A stretch of 64,000 nucleotides of DNA from positions 135,001 to 199,000 of the forward strand of contig NZ_CP019389.1 of assembly GCF_001971785.1 (NCBI RefSeq), in the 5' to 3' direction. Source of the DNA: Seonamhaeicola sp. S2-3 (GTDB taxonomy: Bacteria > Bacteroidota > Bacteroidia > Flavobacteriales > Flavobacteriaceae). The position numbers were made by a program, and so were the translations under genes. Below the pieces are notes generated by a model. That model saw only the letters and a list, made by a program, of their open reading frames with translations. It searched no databases and had not been told where the DNA came from. This document shows positions 38,099 through 47,072 of the stretch, one piece after another. Numbering within the stretch: the first letter of the stretch is position 1; every line of letters begins with the position of its first letter.

Positions 38099-38750
38099 AA
38101 AACAAATTGAAATAATAGGAGACAATCACATTGCATCTAGTGTAGATACACCAATACTTAAAACTGCATTTAATAAACCTGATGATGAAAAAATAAAAGC
38201 AATTCAGTTTCACTTCTCTAAAATTATGGAAGAATTAGGACTAGATTTAACAGATGACAGCTTATCTGGTACCCCCTATCGATTTGCTAAAATGTATGTA
38301 AAAGAATTGTTTTACGGTTTAAACCCAAAAAACAAACCTAAATTATCGGTGTTTGAAAACAAATATCATTATAAAAAAATGATTGTTGAACAAAACATTA
38401 CCATAGATTCTTCTTGCGAACACCATTTTTTGCCTATTACAGGACACGCACACATTGCTTATATACCCAATAACAAAGTTATTGGTTTATCTAAAATAAA
38501 CCGATTGGTTGATTATTACGCACACCGCCCACAAGTACAAGAACGTTTATCGCTTCAAATATTAAAAGACCTTCAAAACACTTTAGAGACTAAAGATGTT
38601 ATAGTCATGATTTCTGCTAAACATTTATGCGTATCATCTAGAGGTATAAAAGATAAAGATAGTTTTACCACAACTATAGAATATGGTGGGTGTTTTGAAG
38701 AAAAAGTATATCGTAATGAATTTTTAAATGTTGTGAATAATCAAATTTAG
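38091..38750 (+). CDS. folE: GTP cyclohydrolase I
   Basis: A 219-residue enzyme making dihydroneopterin triphosphate from GTP, the first step of folate synthesis. Zinc-site motifs are intact: DSSCEHHFLPITGHAHIAYIP and SAKHLCVSSRGIKD. In several bacteria a folE copy lies in the Zur regulon because the enzyme needs zinc. This copy is the canonical, zinc-dependent type. Confidence 0.94.
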   Translation: MDKKQIEIIGDNHIASSVDTPILKTAFNKPDDEKIKAIQFHFSKIMEELGLDLTDDSLSGTPYRFAKMYVKELFYGLNPKNKPKLSVFENKYHYKKMIVEQNITIDSSCEHHFLPITGHAHIAYIPNNKVIGLSKINRLVDYYAHRPQVQERLSLQILKDLQNTLETKDVIVMISAKHLCVSSRGIKDKDSFTTTIEYGGCFEEKVYRNEFLNVVNNQI

Positions 38751-38819
38751 AAAATGCTATTAAAGCCTATATAAATTGGCAAAATAATTCGTTTATTTAC
38801 AAAATACTTAAAATTTAAG

Positions 38820-39449
38820 ATGATACAAACCAATAATCTTACGTTTAAATATAAAAATAAAGAACAGATTTTTAGCTTTCCTAAAATTGACTTAAAGGAA
38901 GAAGAAAGCTTACTTATTTTAGGTAATTCTGGTATAGGTAAAACAACGCTTCTGCACTTACTAGCTGGTTTATTACAACCCAAAACTGGTAACATTACTA
39001 TTAACAATGTTAATATAAATACACTTAGCAATAGTAAATTAGACACGTTTAGAGGTAAAAACATTGGTTTAGTGTTTCAAAAAAAACATGCCATACAATC
39101 GTTAAGCGTTTATGAAAATTTACAAGCGCGTTTATTTTTTTGTAAAAAAAGTGATCAACAAAATACAATTAACACATTACTAGAAGAATTAAATTTAAGC
39201 AACTGTAAAAACAGTAAAATAAACCAAATTAGCGAAGGACAATTACAAAGATTAGGCATTGCTTTATCTGTAGTACACAATCCGCAAGTTATTTTAGCAG
39301 ATGAACCTACCTCTAGTTTAGACGATGAAAACTGTAAAGCTGTTATAAATCTTCTTAAAAAACAAGCCAAAAAAAACAAAGCCAATTTAATTGTAATTAC
39401 GCACGATCAAAGAATTAAACCATTCTTTCAAAACACAATAACATTATGA
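38820..39449 (+). CDS. ABC transporter ATP-binding protein (LolD-like)
   Basis: A 209-residue ATPase. Walker A is GNSGIGKTTLLHLL, the signature ISEGQLQRLGIA and Walker B VILADEPTSSLD. It overlaps the permease gene by 4 bases. The pair resembles MacB/LolCDE-type transporters. Pseudomonas PA4063-PA4066, a zinc-responsive operon, has the same kinds of genes (ATPase, FtsX-like permease, His-rich protein, DUF3299 lipoprotein). Confidence 0.9.
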   Translation: MIQTNNLTFKYKNKEQIFSFPKIDLKEEESLLILGNSGIGKTTLLHLLAGLLQPKTGNITINNVNINTLSNSKLDTFRGKNIGLVFQKKHAIQSLSVYENLQARLFFCKKSDQQNTINTLLEELNLSNCKNSKINQISEGQLQRLGIALSVVHNPQVILADEPTSSLDDENCKAVINLLKKQAKKNKANLIVITHDQRIKPFFQNTITL

Positions 39450-40684
39450 ACATTTGGAAGATTAGTATAAAAAATCTAAAATCTAAATCGTTTTATACGT
39501 TTTTAAGTATCATTATATTAGCATTAAGTATTACACTTCTATTAGGTATTCAGCAACTTAAAAGCTCATTTCAATACCAAATGGACAATAATTTAGGTGA
39601 TATTGATTTGGTTGTTGGAGCCAAAGGAAGTCCACTACAACTTATTTTAGCTTCGGTTCTACATTTAGATAATCCTACTGGAAATATTAATTATAATGAA
39701 GCCAAAAAATTAAGCAAAACCCCTTTAATTAAATCTGCTGTACCCATTTCTTATGGCGATAATTATAAAGGTTATAGAATTGTGGGAACTACCAATGAAT
39801 TCTTCTCTTTTTATAATGCCGAATTAGAACAAGGACGCATGGTACAAAAATCTATGGAAGTTGTTATTGGCAGTAATTTAGCAGAACAATTAAACCTTAA
39901 AATTGGTGATACCTTTACAAGCTCTCACGGTTTAGTAGAAAACACTATAGATGTTCATGATGATAAATTAACCGTAGTAGGTATTTTAAAGCCTACACAA
40001 AAAGTTATAGACCGCTTAATTATTACTAATTTACAAAGTGTTTGGGATGTACATAATCATGAAGAACATAATGAACATGAAAACCATAGCAAAGAGCTAC
40101 ATGACCATGAACACGAACATGAACACCACGATGAAGACAAAGAAATCACCTCTTTATTAATAAGGTTTAGAAGTCCGGCAGCACTTTTAACTTTTCCAAG
40201 AAAAGTTAACGAAAGTAGTAATTTGCAGGCCGCAATCCCTAGGTATGAATTAGATAGGTTATACCAATACACAAGTGTTGGCTTTAAAACCATTACTTGG
40301 ATAGCCTACTTAATTCTAATAATTTCTGGTATTACTATTTTCATTAATTTGTATAAAATGATTAAAGAACGCGCTTTTGATTTGGCTCTATTGAGAACCT
40401 ACGGCGCTAGTAATTTTCAAATTATAAAAATGGTTGCTTATGAAGCACTAATTGTTGCATTTTCAGCTTTTGCATTAGGGCTTATACTTGTAAAAATAGG
40501 CTTGCACCTTATGTTAAAATTCACAAACTTTGGATTTAAACAAAACATTATTAGAGAGTTAAGCATTCAAGACATATCACAAATTGGTGTATTAGTTTTT
40601 ATAATGGTAACTTTGTCGGTATCATTGGCTATTTACCCTATTTTAAAAATGAATATTTCAACAATTTTAAGCAATGAAAAATAA
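39446..40684 (+). CDS. ABC transporter permease, FtsX-like, with a His-rich loop
   Basis: A 412-residue permease. One N-terminal helix (about 17-37) is followed by a periplasmic domain (DLVVGAKGSPLQLILASVLHLD). A His/Glu/Asp-rich stretch at about residues 200-232 has about a dozen His. Three C-terminal helices form the FtsX domain. The His-rich loop would bind divalent metal in the periplasm, in line with a zinc role. It overlaps the lipoprotein gene by 11 bases. Confidence 0.88.
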   Translation: MNIWKISIKNLKSKSFYTFLSIIILALSITLLLGIQQLKSSFQYQMDNNLGDIDLVVGAKGSPLQLILASVLHLDNPTGNINYNEAKKLSKTPLIKSAVPISYGDNYKGYRIVGTTNEFFSFYNAELEQGRMVQKSMEVVIGSNLAEQLNLKIGDTFTSSHGLVENTIDVHDDKLTVVGILKPTQKVIDRLIITNLQSVWDVHNHEEHNEHENHSKELHDHEHEHEHHDEDKEITSLLIRFRSPAALLTFPRKVNESSNLQAAIPRYELDRLYQYTSVGFKTITWIAYLILIISGITIFINLYKMIKERAFDLALLRTYGASNFQIIKMVAYEALIVAFSAFALGLILVKIGLHLMLKFTNFGFKQNIIRELSIQDISQIGVLVFIMVTLSVSLAIYPILKMNISTILSNEK

Positions 40685-41117
40685 CATCATAATACTGCTT
40701 TGTTTTCTAACGTTTTCTTCATGTTTTTCCCAACAAAAAATAACTTGGGATGATTTAGCTAAAGTAAAATTTGTTGAAAAGTACTATCAAGAATATGATG
40801 AAAGCTATTTAGTTCCTGAATTTTCAGATTCTGTAAAAGCTTTAGATGGAAAAACCGTAAATATATCAGGTTATTTTTTACATATTTCACCAAAAGACAA
40901 ATTGTATATGTTGTCTAAAGGCCCAATGTCTGCTTGCTTTTTTTGTGGTGTTGGTGGCCCAGAAACAGCTATAGAACTTCAGTTTAGCGAAAGACAAAAC
41001 CTTAGAACCGATGATATTGTAACGGTAACAGGAACACTTAAACTAAACGTTGATGATGTAGAACATTTTAACTATATCCTTACAGATTGCGAAATAAAGT
41101 TAATTGAGACCGACTAA
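40674..41117 (+). CDS. DUF3299-like small lipoprotein of the zinc cluster
   Basis: A 147-residue protein. The signal peptide ends in FSSC, a likely lipobox. The body has ALDGKTVNISGYFLHIS and a Cys pair in MSACFFCGVGGPETAIELQF, as in DUF3299 proteins found next to zinc-responsive ABC genes. The Cys pair is a plausible metal site. Last gene of the operon. Confidence 0.78.
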   Translation: MKNNIIILLCFLTFSSCFSQQKITWDDLAKVKFVEKYYQEYDESYLVPEFSDSVKALDGKTVNISGYFLHISPKDKLYMLSKGPMSACFFCGVGGPETAIELQFSERQNLRTDDIVTVTGTLKLNVDDVEHFNYILTDCEIKLIETD

Positions 41118-41314
41118 ACTGCTTTTATCATCTCAAAATCATATCAATAAAAATTTATATGTAAGTATGTATGAACTTTTCGCTAAGAAAATTCTAACTT
41201 AGCCTATTGGTGCATATAAATCTCCTACATTAAAACTGTTTTTAATATTGAAACGGATTCATATGCTTAGCGTTGGAGGTAATAAGAAAAAACCATATAA
41301 CCAATTAAGAACAT

Positions 41315-42424
41315 ATGAAAATATTAAAGAAAATAGGGAAATGGTTTTTGATTTTAGTAGGAGCATTTATTACTTTCATTTTAGTTGTTTTACTAGTAAT
41401 CCGAATCAATAGTTCTGGAAATGAAGAACCTTTTTTAGACGAAAAGGGCAATGTGCTTCCAAATAGTATCGCTATGCACGAGGATATGATAATAAATGGA
41501 GTGCCACAAAGGATTACCATTAGAGGAAAAGACAAGAATAATCCCGTGCTACTAATAGTTCACGGGGGACCAGGCGCACCAATTTTACCGGTAATTTACA
41601 AACTCACGGGAGTTGATTTGGAAGATATTTTTACGGTTTGTTATTGGGAACAAAGAGGCTCTGGACTTGCTTATAATGACAGCATACCAGATTCGTCCAT
41701 TACCCTAAGTCATATTGTAGATGATGGTTTGGAACTATCAAATCACTTAAGAAAGACTTTCAAAAAAGATAAGATTTACATCGAAGGTTTATCGTGGGGT
41801 ACTGCTGTAGCTGCTTATATGGTTCAAAAACAGCCTGAATTATATCACGCCTATATTGGTAGTGGTCTTATGGCGAATCTATCGCTTTCAGAAGAATTAT
41901 CTTATGAATTTGCAATGTCAGAATCGCAAAAACATAATGATACCATTTCAATCAATCAATTAAAACAAATTGGAAGACCTCCTTATGTAGAAAATTCAAA
42001 AAATTCAGTAACCGAAGCCTTTGAAATAGAACGACAAATTATAATGAAGTATGCTCCAGTAAAATTAGAAACCAATTTTAATTTTATTAAAAGTATGTTT
42101 TTAGATAACGGATTAACGTTTAAGGAAAAATTTACTGACATGATAAATAGTCCAGAATCCTACTATCCAGCCGCTAAGATTTTACAACCTACAGCAATAG
42201 ACATGAATTTAATGCGTGATGTTCCAGAATTAAAAGTACCCGTTTATATATTACAAGGAGACAACGACCATTTTACCGAAACGGCTGTAGCAAAAGCGTA
42301 TTTCGATTCAATTATTGCACCCTCTAAAAAATGGTTTTTATTTGAAGATGGAACTCACGGAGTACAAATTGAATATCCCCAAAAATATCGTTCAATATAT
42401 ATCAATGAAATACTGGCAAAATAA
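41315..42424 (+). CDS. Alpha/beta hydrolase (proline iminopeptidase-like)
   Basis: A 369-residue protein anchored by an N-terminal hydrophobic helix (about 8-30). The oxyanion region reads LLIVHGGPGAPI. The nucleophile elbow is IEGLSWGTAVA (Ser in GLSWG), and VCYWEQRGSGLAY is typical of the S33 peptidase group. The acid is probably in LQGDNDHF and the catalytic His in EDGTHGVQ. Substrate unknown. Upstream sequence shares two blocks with that of the EVE-HNH gene, so it may be an acquired gene. Confidence 0.82.
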   Translation: MKILKKIGKWFLILVGAFITFILVVLLVIRINSSGNEEPFLDEKGNVLPNSIAMHEDMIINGVPQRITIRGKDKNNPVLLIVHGGPGAPILPVIYKLTGVDLEDIFTVCYWEQRGSGLAYNDSIPDSSITLSHIVDDGLELSNHLRKTFKKDKIYIEGLSWGTAVAAYMVQKQPELYHAYIGSGLMANLSLSEELSYEFAMSESQKHNDTISINQLKQIGRPPYVENSKNSVTEAFEIERQIIMKYAPVKLETNFNFIKSMFLDNGLTFKEKFTDMINSPESYYPAAKILQPTAIDMNLMRDVPELKVPVYILQGDNDHFTETAVAKAYFDSIIAPSKKWFLFEDGTHGVQIEYPQKYRSIYINEILAK

Positions 42425-42557
42425 GTACTCCCAAATAATGTATAGGCAAAATGTAGATAAATAAAAGTGGGTTGGCCCATACTAAATGTAGTGCTTCGAA
42501 ATCGCATACTAGTAACATATTTACCATCATACTTCATTATAACCAACCACTAACCAA

Positions 42558-43628
42558 ATGATAAAATTCTTTAGAAAAATTCGCAAAAACCTACTCTCAG
42601 AAAATAAATTAAGCAAATACTTACTATACGCTATAGGCGAGATTGTACTTGTTATTATCGGTATTCTTATCGCACTTCAAATAAATAATAAAAACGAACA
42701 GCGTAAAACCGAAAATAAGATTGTTTCTATTTTAAAAGAAGTACAACATGATTTAGGACTGGATATTCAAAAATCGGACGAACTAATTGCCTATTATAAA
42801 ACAAAAGATTCAATCATCAACTTAATACAAACAGATAAACTAACCTATGATGATTATCAAAATGATTATCAAAATGCTTTAAGATATGCTATTATGGACG
42901 CTTTTCATATGAAAATTCATGAAAATGGATATACTAACCTCACAGAAAATGTTGATAATGTTCCAAAAAAGCTACAAGCAGTTATTGAGCCATTAAACGA
43001 GATTTATATTTATAACAAATACGAAATAGACAAGTTCGATAATCGCATGGACTTGATTACTGATAGGGTGATGGACGAGTTAGCCAAAAGTAAAGATTGG
43101 TATTACAGATTAGATCGACCTCAATTAGAAGATGAGATGATTGATTTTTTTCTGAATGACCCTTACTATAAAAATGATGTAAATCTATACCAAAATGCTG
43201 GCTGTGAAAATTTGGCAAGCTATCATGTTATGCAATTTAGAGAAAACGCAATTAATGCATACAAACAAATTAACACACTTGTTGAAAGTAATGAACCGCT
43301 TCCCGATTTTATACCACATAATTTAATTCATCTAACAAAGGCACAACTAAAAGAATATGTGGGTACTTTTAAGGTTGTAAAGGTTGAAGGTTTTGATGGT
43401 CAATTTCCTGATATGAACTATAAAATTCAGATACAAGACAATGATTTAATAGGCGTTATGAATGGAAATCTTGAAGATATGGATTTTTTCTATTTTGAAA
43501 CAACAAATAAGATATTTGGTCAAACTGATATTTACTTTAAAGGAGAGTTTATAAGAGATAGCTCGAATGAAATTACTTCTTTAATTATTATGAAATATGG
43601 AACAAGAGTTCACTTAAATAAACTTTAA
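42558..43628 (+). CDS. DUF6090 membrane-anchored protein
   Basis: A 356-residue protein starting MIKFFRKIRKNLLSENKLSK followed by YLLYAIGEIVLVIIGILIALQINN, the hallmark of DUF6090, with one membrane helix and a long soluble part. Homologues are common and often multicopy in flavobacteria. Function unknown. Confidence 0.85.
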   Translation: MIKFFRKIRKNLLSENKLSKYLLYAIGEIVLVIIGILIALQINNKNEQRKTENKIVSILKEVQHDLGLDIQKSDELIAYYKTKDSIINLIQTDKLTYDDYQNDYQNALRYAIMDAFHMKIHENGYTNLTENVDNVPKKLQAVIEPLNEIYIYNKYEIDKFDNRMDLITDRVMDELAKSKDWYYRLDRPQLEDEMIDFFLNDPYYKNDVNLYQNAGCENLASYHVMQFRENAINAYKQINTLVESNEPLPDFIPHNLIHLTKAQLKEYVGTFKVVKVEGFDGQFPDMNYKIQIQDNDLIGVMNGNLEDMDFFYFETTNKIFGQTDIYFKGEFIRDSSNEITSLIIMKYGTRVHLNKL

Positions 43629-43941
43629 GCCAATTAAAAAAAAATCAAACTTAAGCTGGTAAGCGTTGTAGAAGTGCTTGAACAACGAAAAAACCTTTTT
43701 TAAACCCTTTTTATAAGTCTTTTATACCTTTCCTCTTTTACAAAATGCTATTAAAAACTTTTTCTCCTAATTTGCTATTTTGCAATACCTTAATTAGGTA
43801 TAAAATATTAATACTAAATCGTTTTTTCAAAAACATCCCAAAGTTGATTTGTTATGTCTTCTGTTTCTTTAATTTTGAACTAGCATTTTGAATTAATCCC
43901 TCCACGAGTCTAAATAAAAGAAAATAATTTTTATGTATTGA
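43629..43941. other. Intergenic sequence before the recombinase relic
   Basis: No gene seen. A short inverted repeat, CGTTGT (43664-43669) / ACAACG (43682-43687), uses the same GTTG/CAAC letters as the module boundaries further right. The last 100 bases may be decayed recombinase sequence. Confidence 0.4.
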
Positions 43942-44058
43942 ACAGACATAAGGTACATTCAACTTTTATTGGGACACAATTCAACTAAAACTACAGAAAT
44001 CTATACCCATGTAGCAAAAAGCAGTTTTAATTTTATAAAAAACCCATTAGATTTGTAA
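43942..44058 (+). pseudogene. Tyrosine recombinase, C-terminal relic
   Basis: Thirty-eight codons read TDIRYIQLLLGHNSTKTTEI, then YTHVAKSS and ...KNPLDL before a stop. This is the end of box II of tyrosine recombinases, with the LGH histidine and the nucleophilic Tyr of IYTHV. The codon before Thr1 is a stop (TGA) and no start or R-H-x-x-R block lies upstream, so only the tail survives. The final xPLD is shared with IntI- and Xer-like integrases. It lies at the left edge of the module array. Confidence 0.8.
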
Positions 44059-44122
44059 GAAAAATAATTATATTTACCGAAATAAAAATAATGTAAATAA
44101 ACACAATTGTGTTTATTCAATT

Positions 44123-44132
44123 GTTGTCAAAC
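44123..44132. repeat. Left boundary repeat of module 0
   Basis: GTTGTCAAAC, the near inverse of GTTTACAAC at 44397-44405 (one-base indel). The two flank the DUF3850 gene. Confidence 0.5.
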
Positions 44133-44140
44133 AATAAAAA

Positions 44141-44386
44141 TTAAGTGTATTTTATTGTCATTATCACAAAACCTTGTGAAAGACCATATTTTCCGCCTTC
44201 TAATATATATTCTATCCAACCACTAATACGTCTGCCTGTGTATTTTTTAAGTTTCAGGTCGTACTCTTTAAGTATTATATTATCACCAACTTTATAGTTT
44301 CTGTCATTCTTTCTAATTTCCCAAGGTTTTATTCCTTTTTTTACCGCCTCAAAATAATTGGGTGTTATTTTAATTTCGTGCTTCAT
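44141..44386 (-). CDS. DUF3850 (ASCH/PUA-like) protein
   Basis: An 81-residue protein containing PWEIRKNDRNYKVGDNIILKEYD and YTGRRISG, diagnostic of DUF3850, a small PUA/ASCH-like RNA-binding fold also found in phages. Function unknown. It is the cargo of the first module of the array and is the only cargo gene on the minus strand. Confidence 0.82.
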   Translation of the reverse strand: MKHEIKITPNYFEAVKKGIKPWEIRKNDRNYKVGDNIILKEYDLKLKKYTGRRISGWIEYILEGGKYGLSQGFVIMTIKYT

Positions 44387-44396
44387 AATTTTTACA

Positions 44397-44523
44397 GTTT
44401 ACAACACAATATAAACAAAATGCTTATTTGGTGTTTGGTTATTAATTATAATTCTTTCTATCGTGCTGGCAAATTCCTTCGGAATTGTGCCGCACTTTAT
44501 TTATATTTTATCCGTTAGGCACA
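44397..44523. repeat. Module boundary 0/1 with a central hairpin (attC-like)
   Basis: The spacer opens with GTTTACAAC (44397-44405) and ends with GTTAGGCACA (44514-44523). Between them is a GC-richer hairpin at 44463-44495 (GGCAAATTCC / GGAATTGTGCC arms). This order, inverse core - hairpin - core, is how integron attC sites are built, but sequence identity to a known attC was not tested. Confidence 0.5.
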
Positions 44524-44536
44524 ATTTGACAAACCA

Positions 44537-45133
44537 ATGAAGATTACGATTTTGATATTACTTTTTTCTACCATTTCTGGGTTTAGTCAAGAAATTAAAT
44601 TCAATCTATTTTTAAAAGATTCTTGTTCAAATAGCATTGAAAGTAGTTTTAACTATCATCTTGAAAAAAATGGAACGGAATATCATATAGCGGAATTTGA
44701 CAACGGAACAATAATACTTCCGACCAAAGGAGAGTATGAACTTGTCGCTACTGAAATTGGAGAAACACATAAAATTGTGATTGACAAACTAATAAATTCT
44801 GACACTTTAATTAAACCGAGAATTGAAGAGTATATTAAAATGACTAATGTTTCTTTTACAAAAAACACGAGTAAAGAAGAACTCAAGAAACTTGGTATAA
44901 TTCCTAATAATAAGTTTATGAATTGCGATAAGGTTTGTGATGGAATTGAAACTGATTATTACTCAAACGGAACAATTCGACTGAAAGCGGAATTTAAAAG
45001 CGGACTTGTAATTGGAGAATTAAAAAGGTATTATCAAAGTGGAAAAATAAAAGAAATTTCTACTTATGACAAAGATGGAATTTTAACAAAAAGGACTCTA
45101 TTTAACGAAAACGGAGAAATAAAAAAAGAATAA
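44537..45133 (+). CDS. Secreted MORN-like repeat protein (YwqK type), module 1 cargo
   Basis: A 198-residue protein with a signal peptide (MKITILILLFSTISGFSQ). The C-terminal part has two to three MORN-variant repeats (YYSNGTIRLKAEFKSGLVIG, RYYQSGKIKEISTYDKDG), as in the YwqK family. Function unknown. It is enclosed by a perfect 10-bp inverted repeat, GTTAGGCACA (44514-44523) and TGTGCCTAAC (45137-45146). Confidence 0.75.
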   Translation: MKITILILLFSTISGFSQEIKFNLFLKDSCSNSIESSFNYHLEKNGTEYHIAEFDNGTIILPTKGEYELVATEIGETHKIVIDKLINSDTLIKPRIEEYIKMTNVSFTKNTSKEELKKLGIIPNNKFMNCDKVCDGIETDYYSNGTIRLKAEFKSGLVIGELKRYYQSGKIKEISTYDKDGILTKRTLFNENGEIKKE

Positions 45134-45136
45134 AAA

Positions 45137-45684
45137 CTGTGCCTAACAATGGTAACCGTTGCACAAGCCCATAATGTATCCTAAAATTATAATTAGAAAC
45201 CGTCTTTTAAAGGCGGTTTCTGTTTTTATACACTTAAAAACTCTGGTGTTTTAAAAGGCTTTAAAAGCATGTTTATAAGGTTGTAGGCTATGGCAGAAAG
45301 CTGCATGCATTTATTGGCCTGCAGATTCCAATGGTAATCAATGCTTTTTTGTCCGCTATCCCCATAATATGGGCGCGTGAGTTTATATAGAAATTCTAGG
45401 TCTAGCCCCCCTTTTAATCGTCTGTAGAAATTGTGCTCCGGTACGCGTTCGCTTAACCGAAACTATGCGAAGAGCTTTTCTTGAAATATTTTTGTGCCTT
45501 GCATTATTAAATATACGAAATTTCTGTATATTTAGCAAGTCTTGTGCAACGGACACACCGTATAAAAATAATGCTTAGTTTAGTGCTTAATCAAGAGTCC
45601 GTGCACTTTTGTTACGTCTGATTTTCCTGCGGAAAATCCTCGCACACAAAACCGCACTATTCTTATACATAAACGTTGGCAGTA
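45137..45684. repeat. Module boundary 1/2 (attC-like) interrupted by a MITE
   Basis: It starts with TGTGCCTAAC (45137-45146) and ends with GTTGGCAGTA (45675-45684). With the MITE (45152-45553) removed, the spacer contains ACACCGTATAAAAATAATGC and a hairpin GATTTTCC-TGC-GGAAAATC (45620-45638). No gene is present. Confidence 0.5.
45152..45553 (-). mobile_element. MITE from an IS1182-type transposon, copy A
   Basis: About 402 bp with GTTGCACAAG at the left end and its inverse CTTGTGCAAC at the right. The minus strand encodes fragments of the beginning and end of an IS1182-type transposase, with the middle deleted. It lacks about 100 bp that copies B and C retain. No matching target duplication flanks this copy. 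Confidence 0.7.
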
Positions 45685-45703
45685 ATTTAAAAACTAAATA
45701 AAA

Positions 45704-46402
45704 TTGAAAGCATACTTTTCAAATGTCATTCCTAAAATCAAGCAATTTTCAAAAAAACTTGATGATTTAACATTATTGAAAAATCAAAATTGGGTTTTAA
45801 TAGATGAATCTAGTGACACCAAAAATGTTTTTATTTTCCGCGATAAAAACCAAGTTTTAATCTCAAAAAACGGAAAAGTAAAAAAAGAAAGCTGGGAATA
45901 TATAGGAGAAAATAATTTACTAATTGATATTGATGGTGAAAGCTATTTATTCAAACATGGTTTTTTGGACGAAAACATATTTGCATTAAAAATGGATAGT
46001 AAAGACAATTATGTTTTTTTGATTAATGAATCTAAATATGGATTTGAAATTAATAGCATCGCAGATATAAATGACTTTTTAATTGAAAATTATTTAAGCA
46101 AGAATGACCAAAGCATAAATACACGACTAAATAATAATTATGAAATTAAAAAAGTAAAAAGTAAAAGAGCTTTTTTCGGTCCAATTTGGGATACTTACAA
46201 AGTTCGTTTCGATGATAGATTAAAGGGTGAGGTATATGTAAGCAAAACTAGTAAGAAAGCATATTTTATTGACGGAATCAATTACACCTCAGAAATGAAA
46301 CGATATTATATTAATTCTGAATACTGTATTTCCGCTTTACATCAATTTTTGAAAACAGGTAATATTTTAAAAGAAGGATTAGTTGAGTCGCTAATATCAT
46401 AA
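45704..46402 (+). CDS. Uncharacterised protein, module 2 cargo
   Basis: A 232-residue protein with a TTG start; no ATG fits the conserved beginning. No signal peptide or membrane segment. The first half repeats short beta-like phrases (NQNWVLIDES, NVFIFRDKNQVLISKNGKVK, WEYIGENNLLIDIDGESYLFKHGF), seen in unnamed flavobacterial proteins. Family unknown. Boundary repeats GTTGGCAGTA and TACACCTAAC are only partly complementary (7 of 10). Confidence 0.7.
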   Translation: MKAYFSNVIPKIKQFSKKLDDLTLLKNQNWVLIDESSDTKNVFIFRDKNQVLISKNGKVKKESWEYIGENNLLIDIDGESYLFKHGFLDENIFALKMDSKDNYVFLINESKYGFEINSIADINDFLIENYLSKNDQSINTRLNNNYEIKKVKSKRAFFGPIWDTYKVRFDDRLKGEVYVSKTSKKAYFIDGINYTSEMKRYYINSEYCISALHQFLKTGNILKEGLVESLIS

Positions 46403-46411
46403 TAAAAAAAC

Positions 46412-47063
46412 TACACCTAACACCGGTAACCGTTGCACAAGCCCATAATGAATCCTAAAATTATAATTAGAAACCGTCTTTTAAAGGCGGTTTCTGTTTT
46501 TATAGACTTAAAAATCCTGGTGTTTTAAAAGGCTTTAAAAGCATGTTTATAAGGTTGCAAAAGGTATTTTTGAGACTAAAATAAAGCGCCTGTGCCCCTG
46601 CTCCGCTTTTAGTACGTTTTTCTATGAATTTCATATATTTTTTAAGATTGTAAAGCTGCATGCATTTATTGGCCTGCTCGATTCCAATGGTATTCAATGC
46701 TTTTTTGTCCGCTATCCCCATAATATGGGCGCGTGGGTTTATATAGAAATTCTAGGTCTAGAACCTCTTTTAATCATCTGTAGAAATTGTGCTCTGGTAC
46801 GCGTTCGCTTAACCGAAACTGTGAGAACAGCTTTTCTTGAAATATTTTTGTGCCTTGCATTATTAAATATACGAAATTTCTGTATATTTAGCAAGTCTTG
46901 TGCAACAGGCACACCGGCTAAAGTTCATTGCTACGGAATTTTCTGCCGAAAATTCCTAACTTTTCACTAAGTTTGGTTTACGGCGGAAAGAATCCTGCGG
47001 ATTTTTCCGCAACGAAACCTTAGCCAAACACGTTGTAGGCAATATGCTAAACCGTTGTAAAAC
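46412..47063. repeat. Module boundary 2/3 (attC-like) with a MITE and two hairpins
   Basis: From TACACCTAAC (46412-46421) to GTTGTAAAAC (47054-47063). Outside the MITE there are two strong hairpins: GGAATTTTC-TGCC-GAAAATTCC (46935-46956) and GCGGAAA...TTCCGC (46983-47010). GGCTAA (46916-46921) is mirrored by TTAGCC (47020-47025), closing a large stem around both. No gene. Confidence 0.55.
46427..46910 (-). mobile_element. MITE from an IS1182-type transposon, copy B
   Basis: 484 bp, flanked by the 7-bp direct repeat ACACCGG (46420-46426 and 46911-46917), a probable target duplication. It ends GTTGCACAAG...CTTGTGCAAC. The minus strand retains a C-terminal transposase piece with NLKKYMKFIEKRTKSGAG. 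Confidence 0.78.
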
Positions 47064-47072
47064 ATTTACGAA

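Noticed and set aside
37694-41117. Mercury-resistance operon because of the MerC domain
   Set aside because: No merR, merA, merP or merT is present; neighbours and operators point to zinc.
46725-46970. An 81-codon plus-strand frame
   Set aside because: It runs antisense through a MITE and into a spacer hairpin; it resembles no protein.
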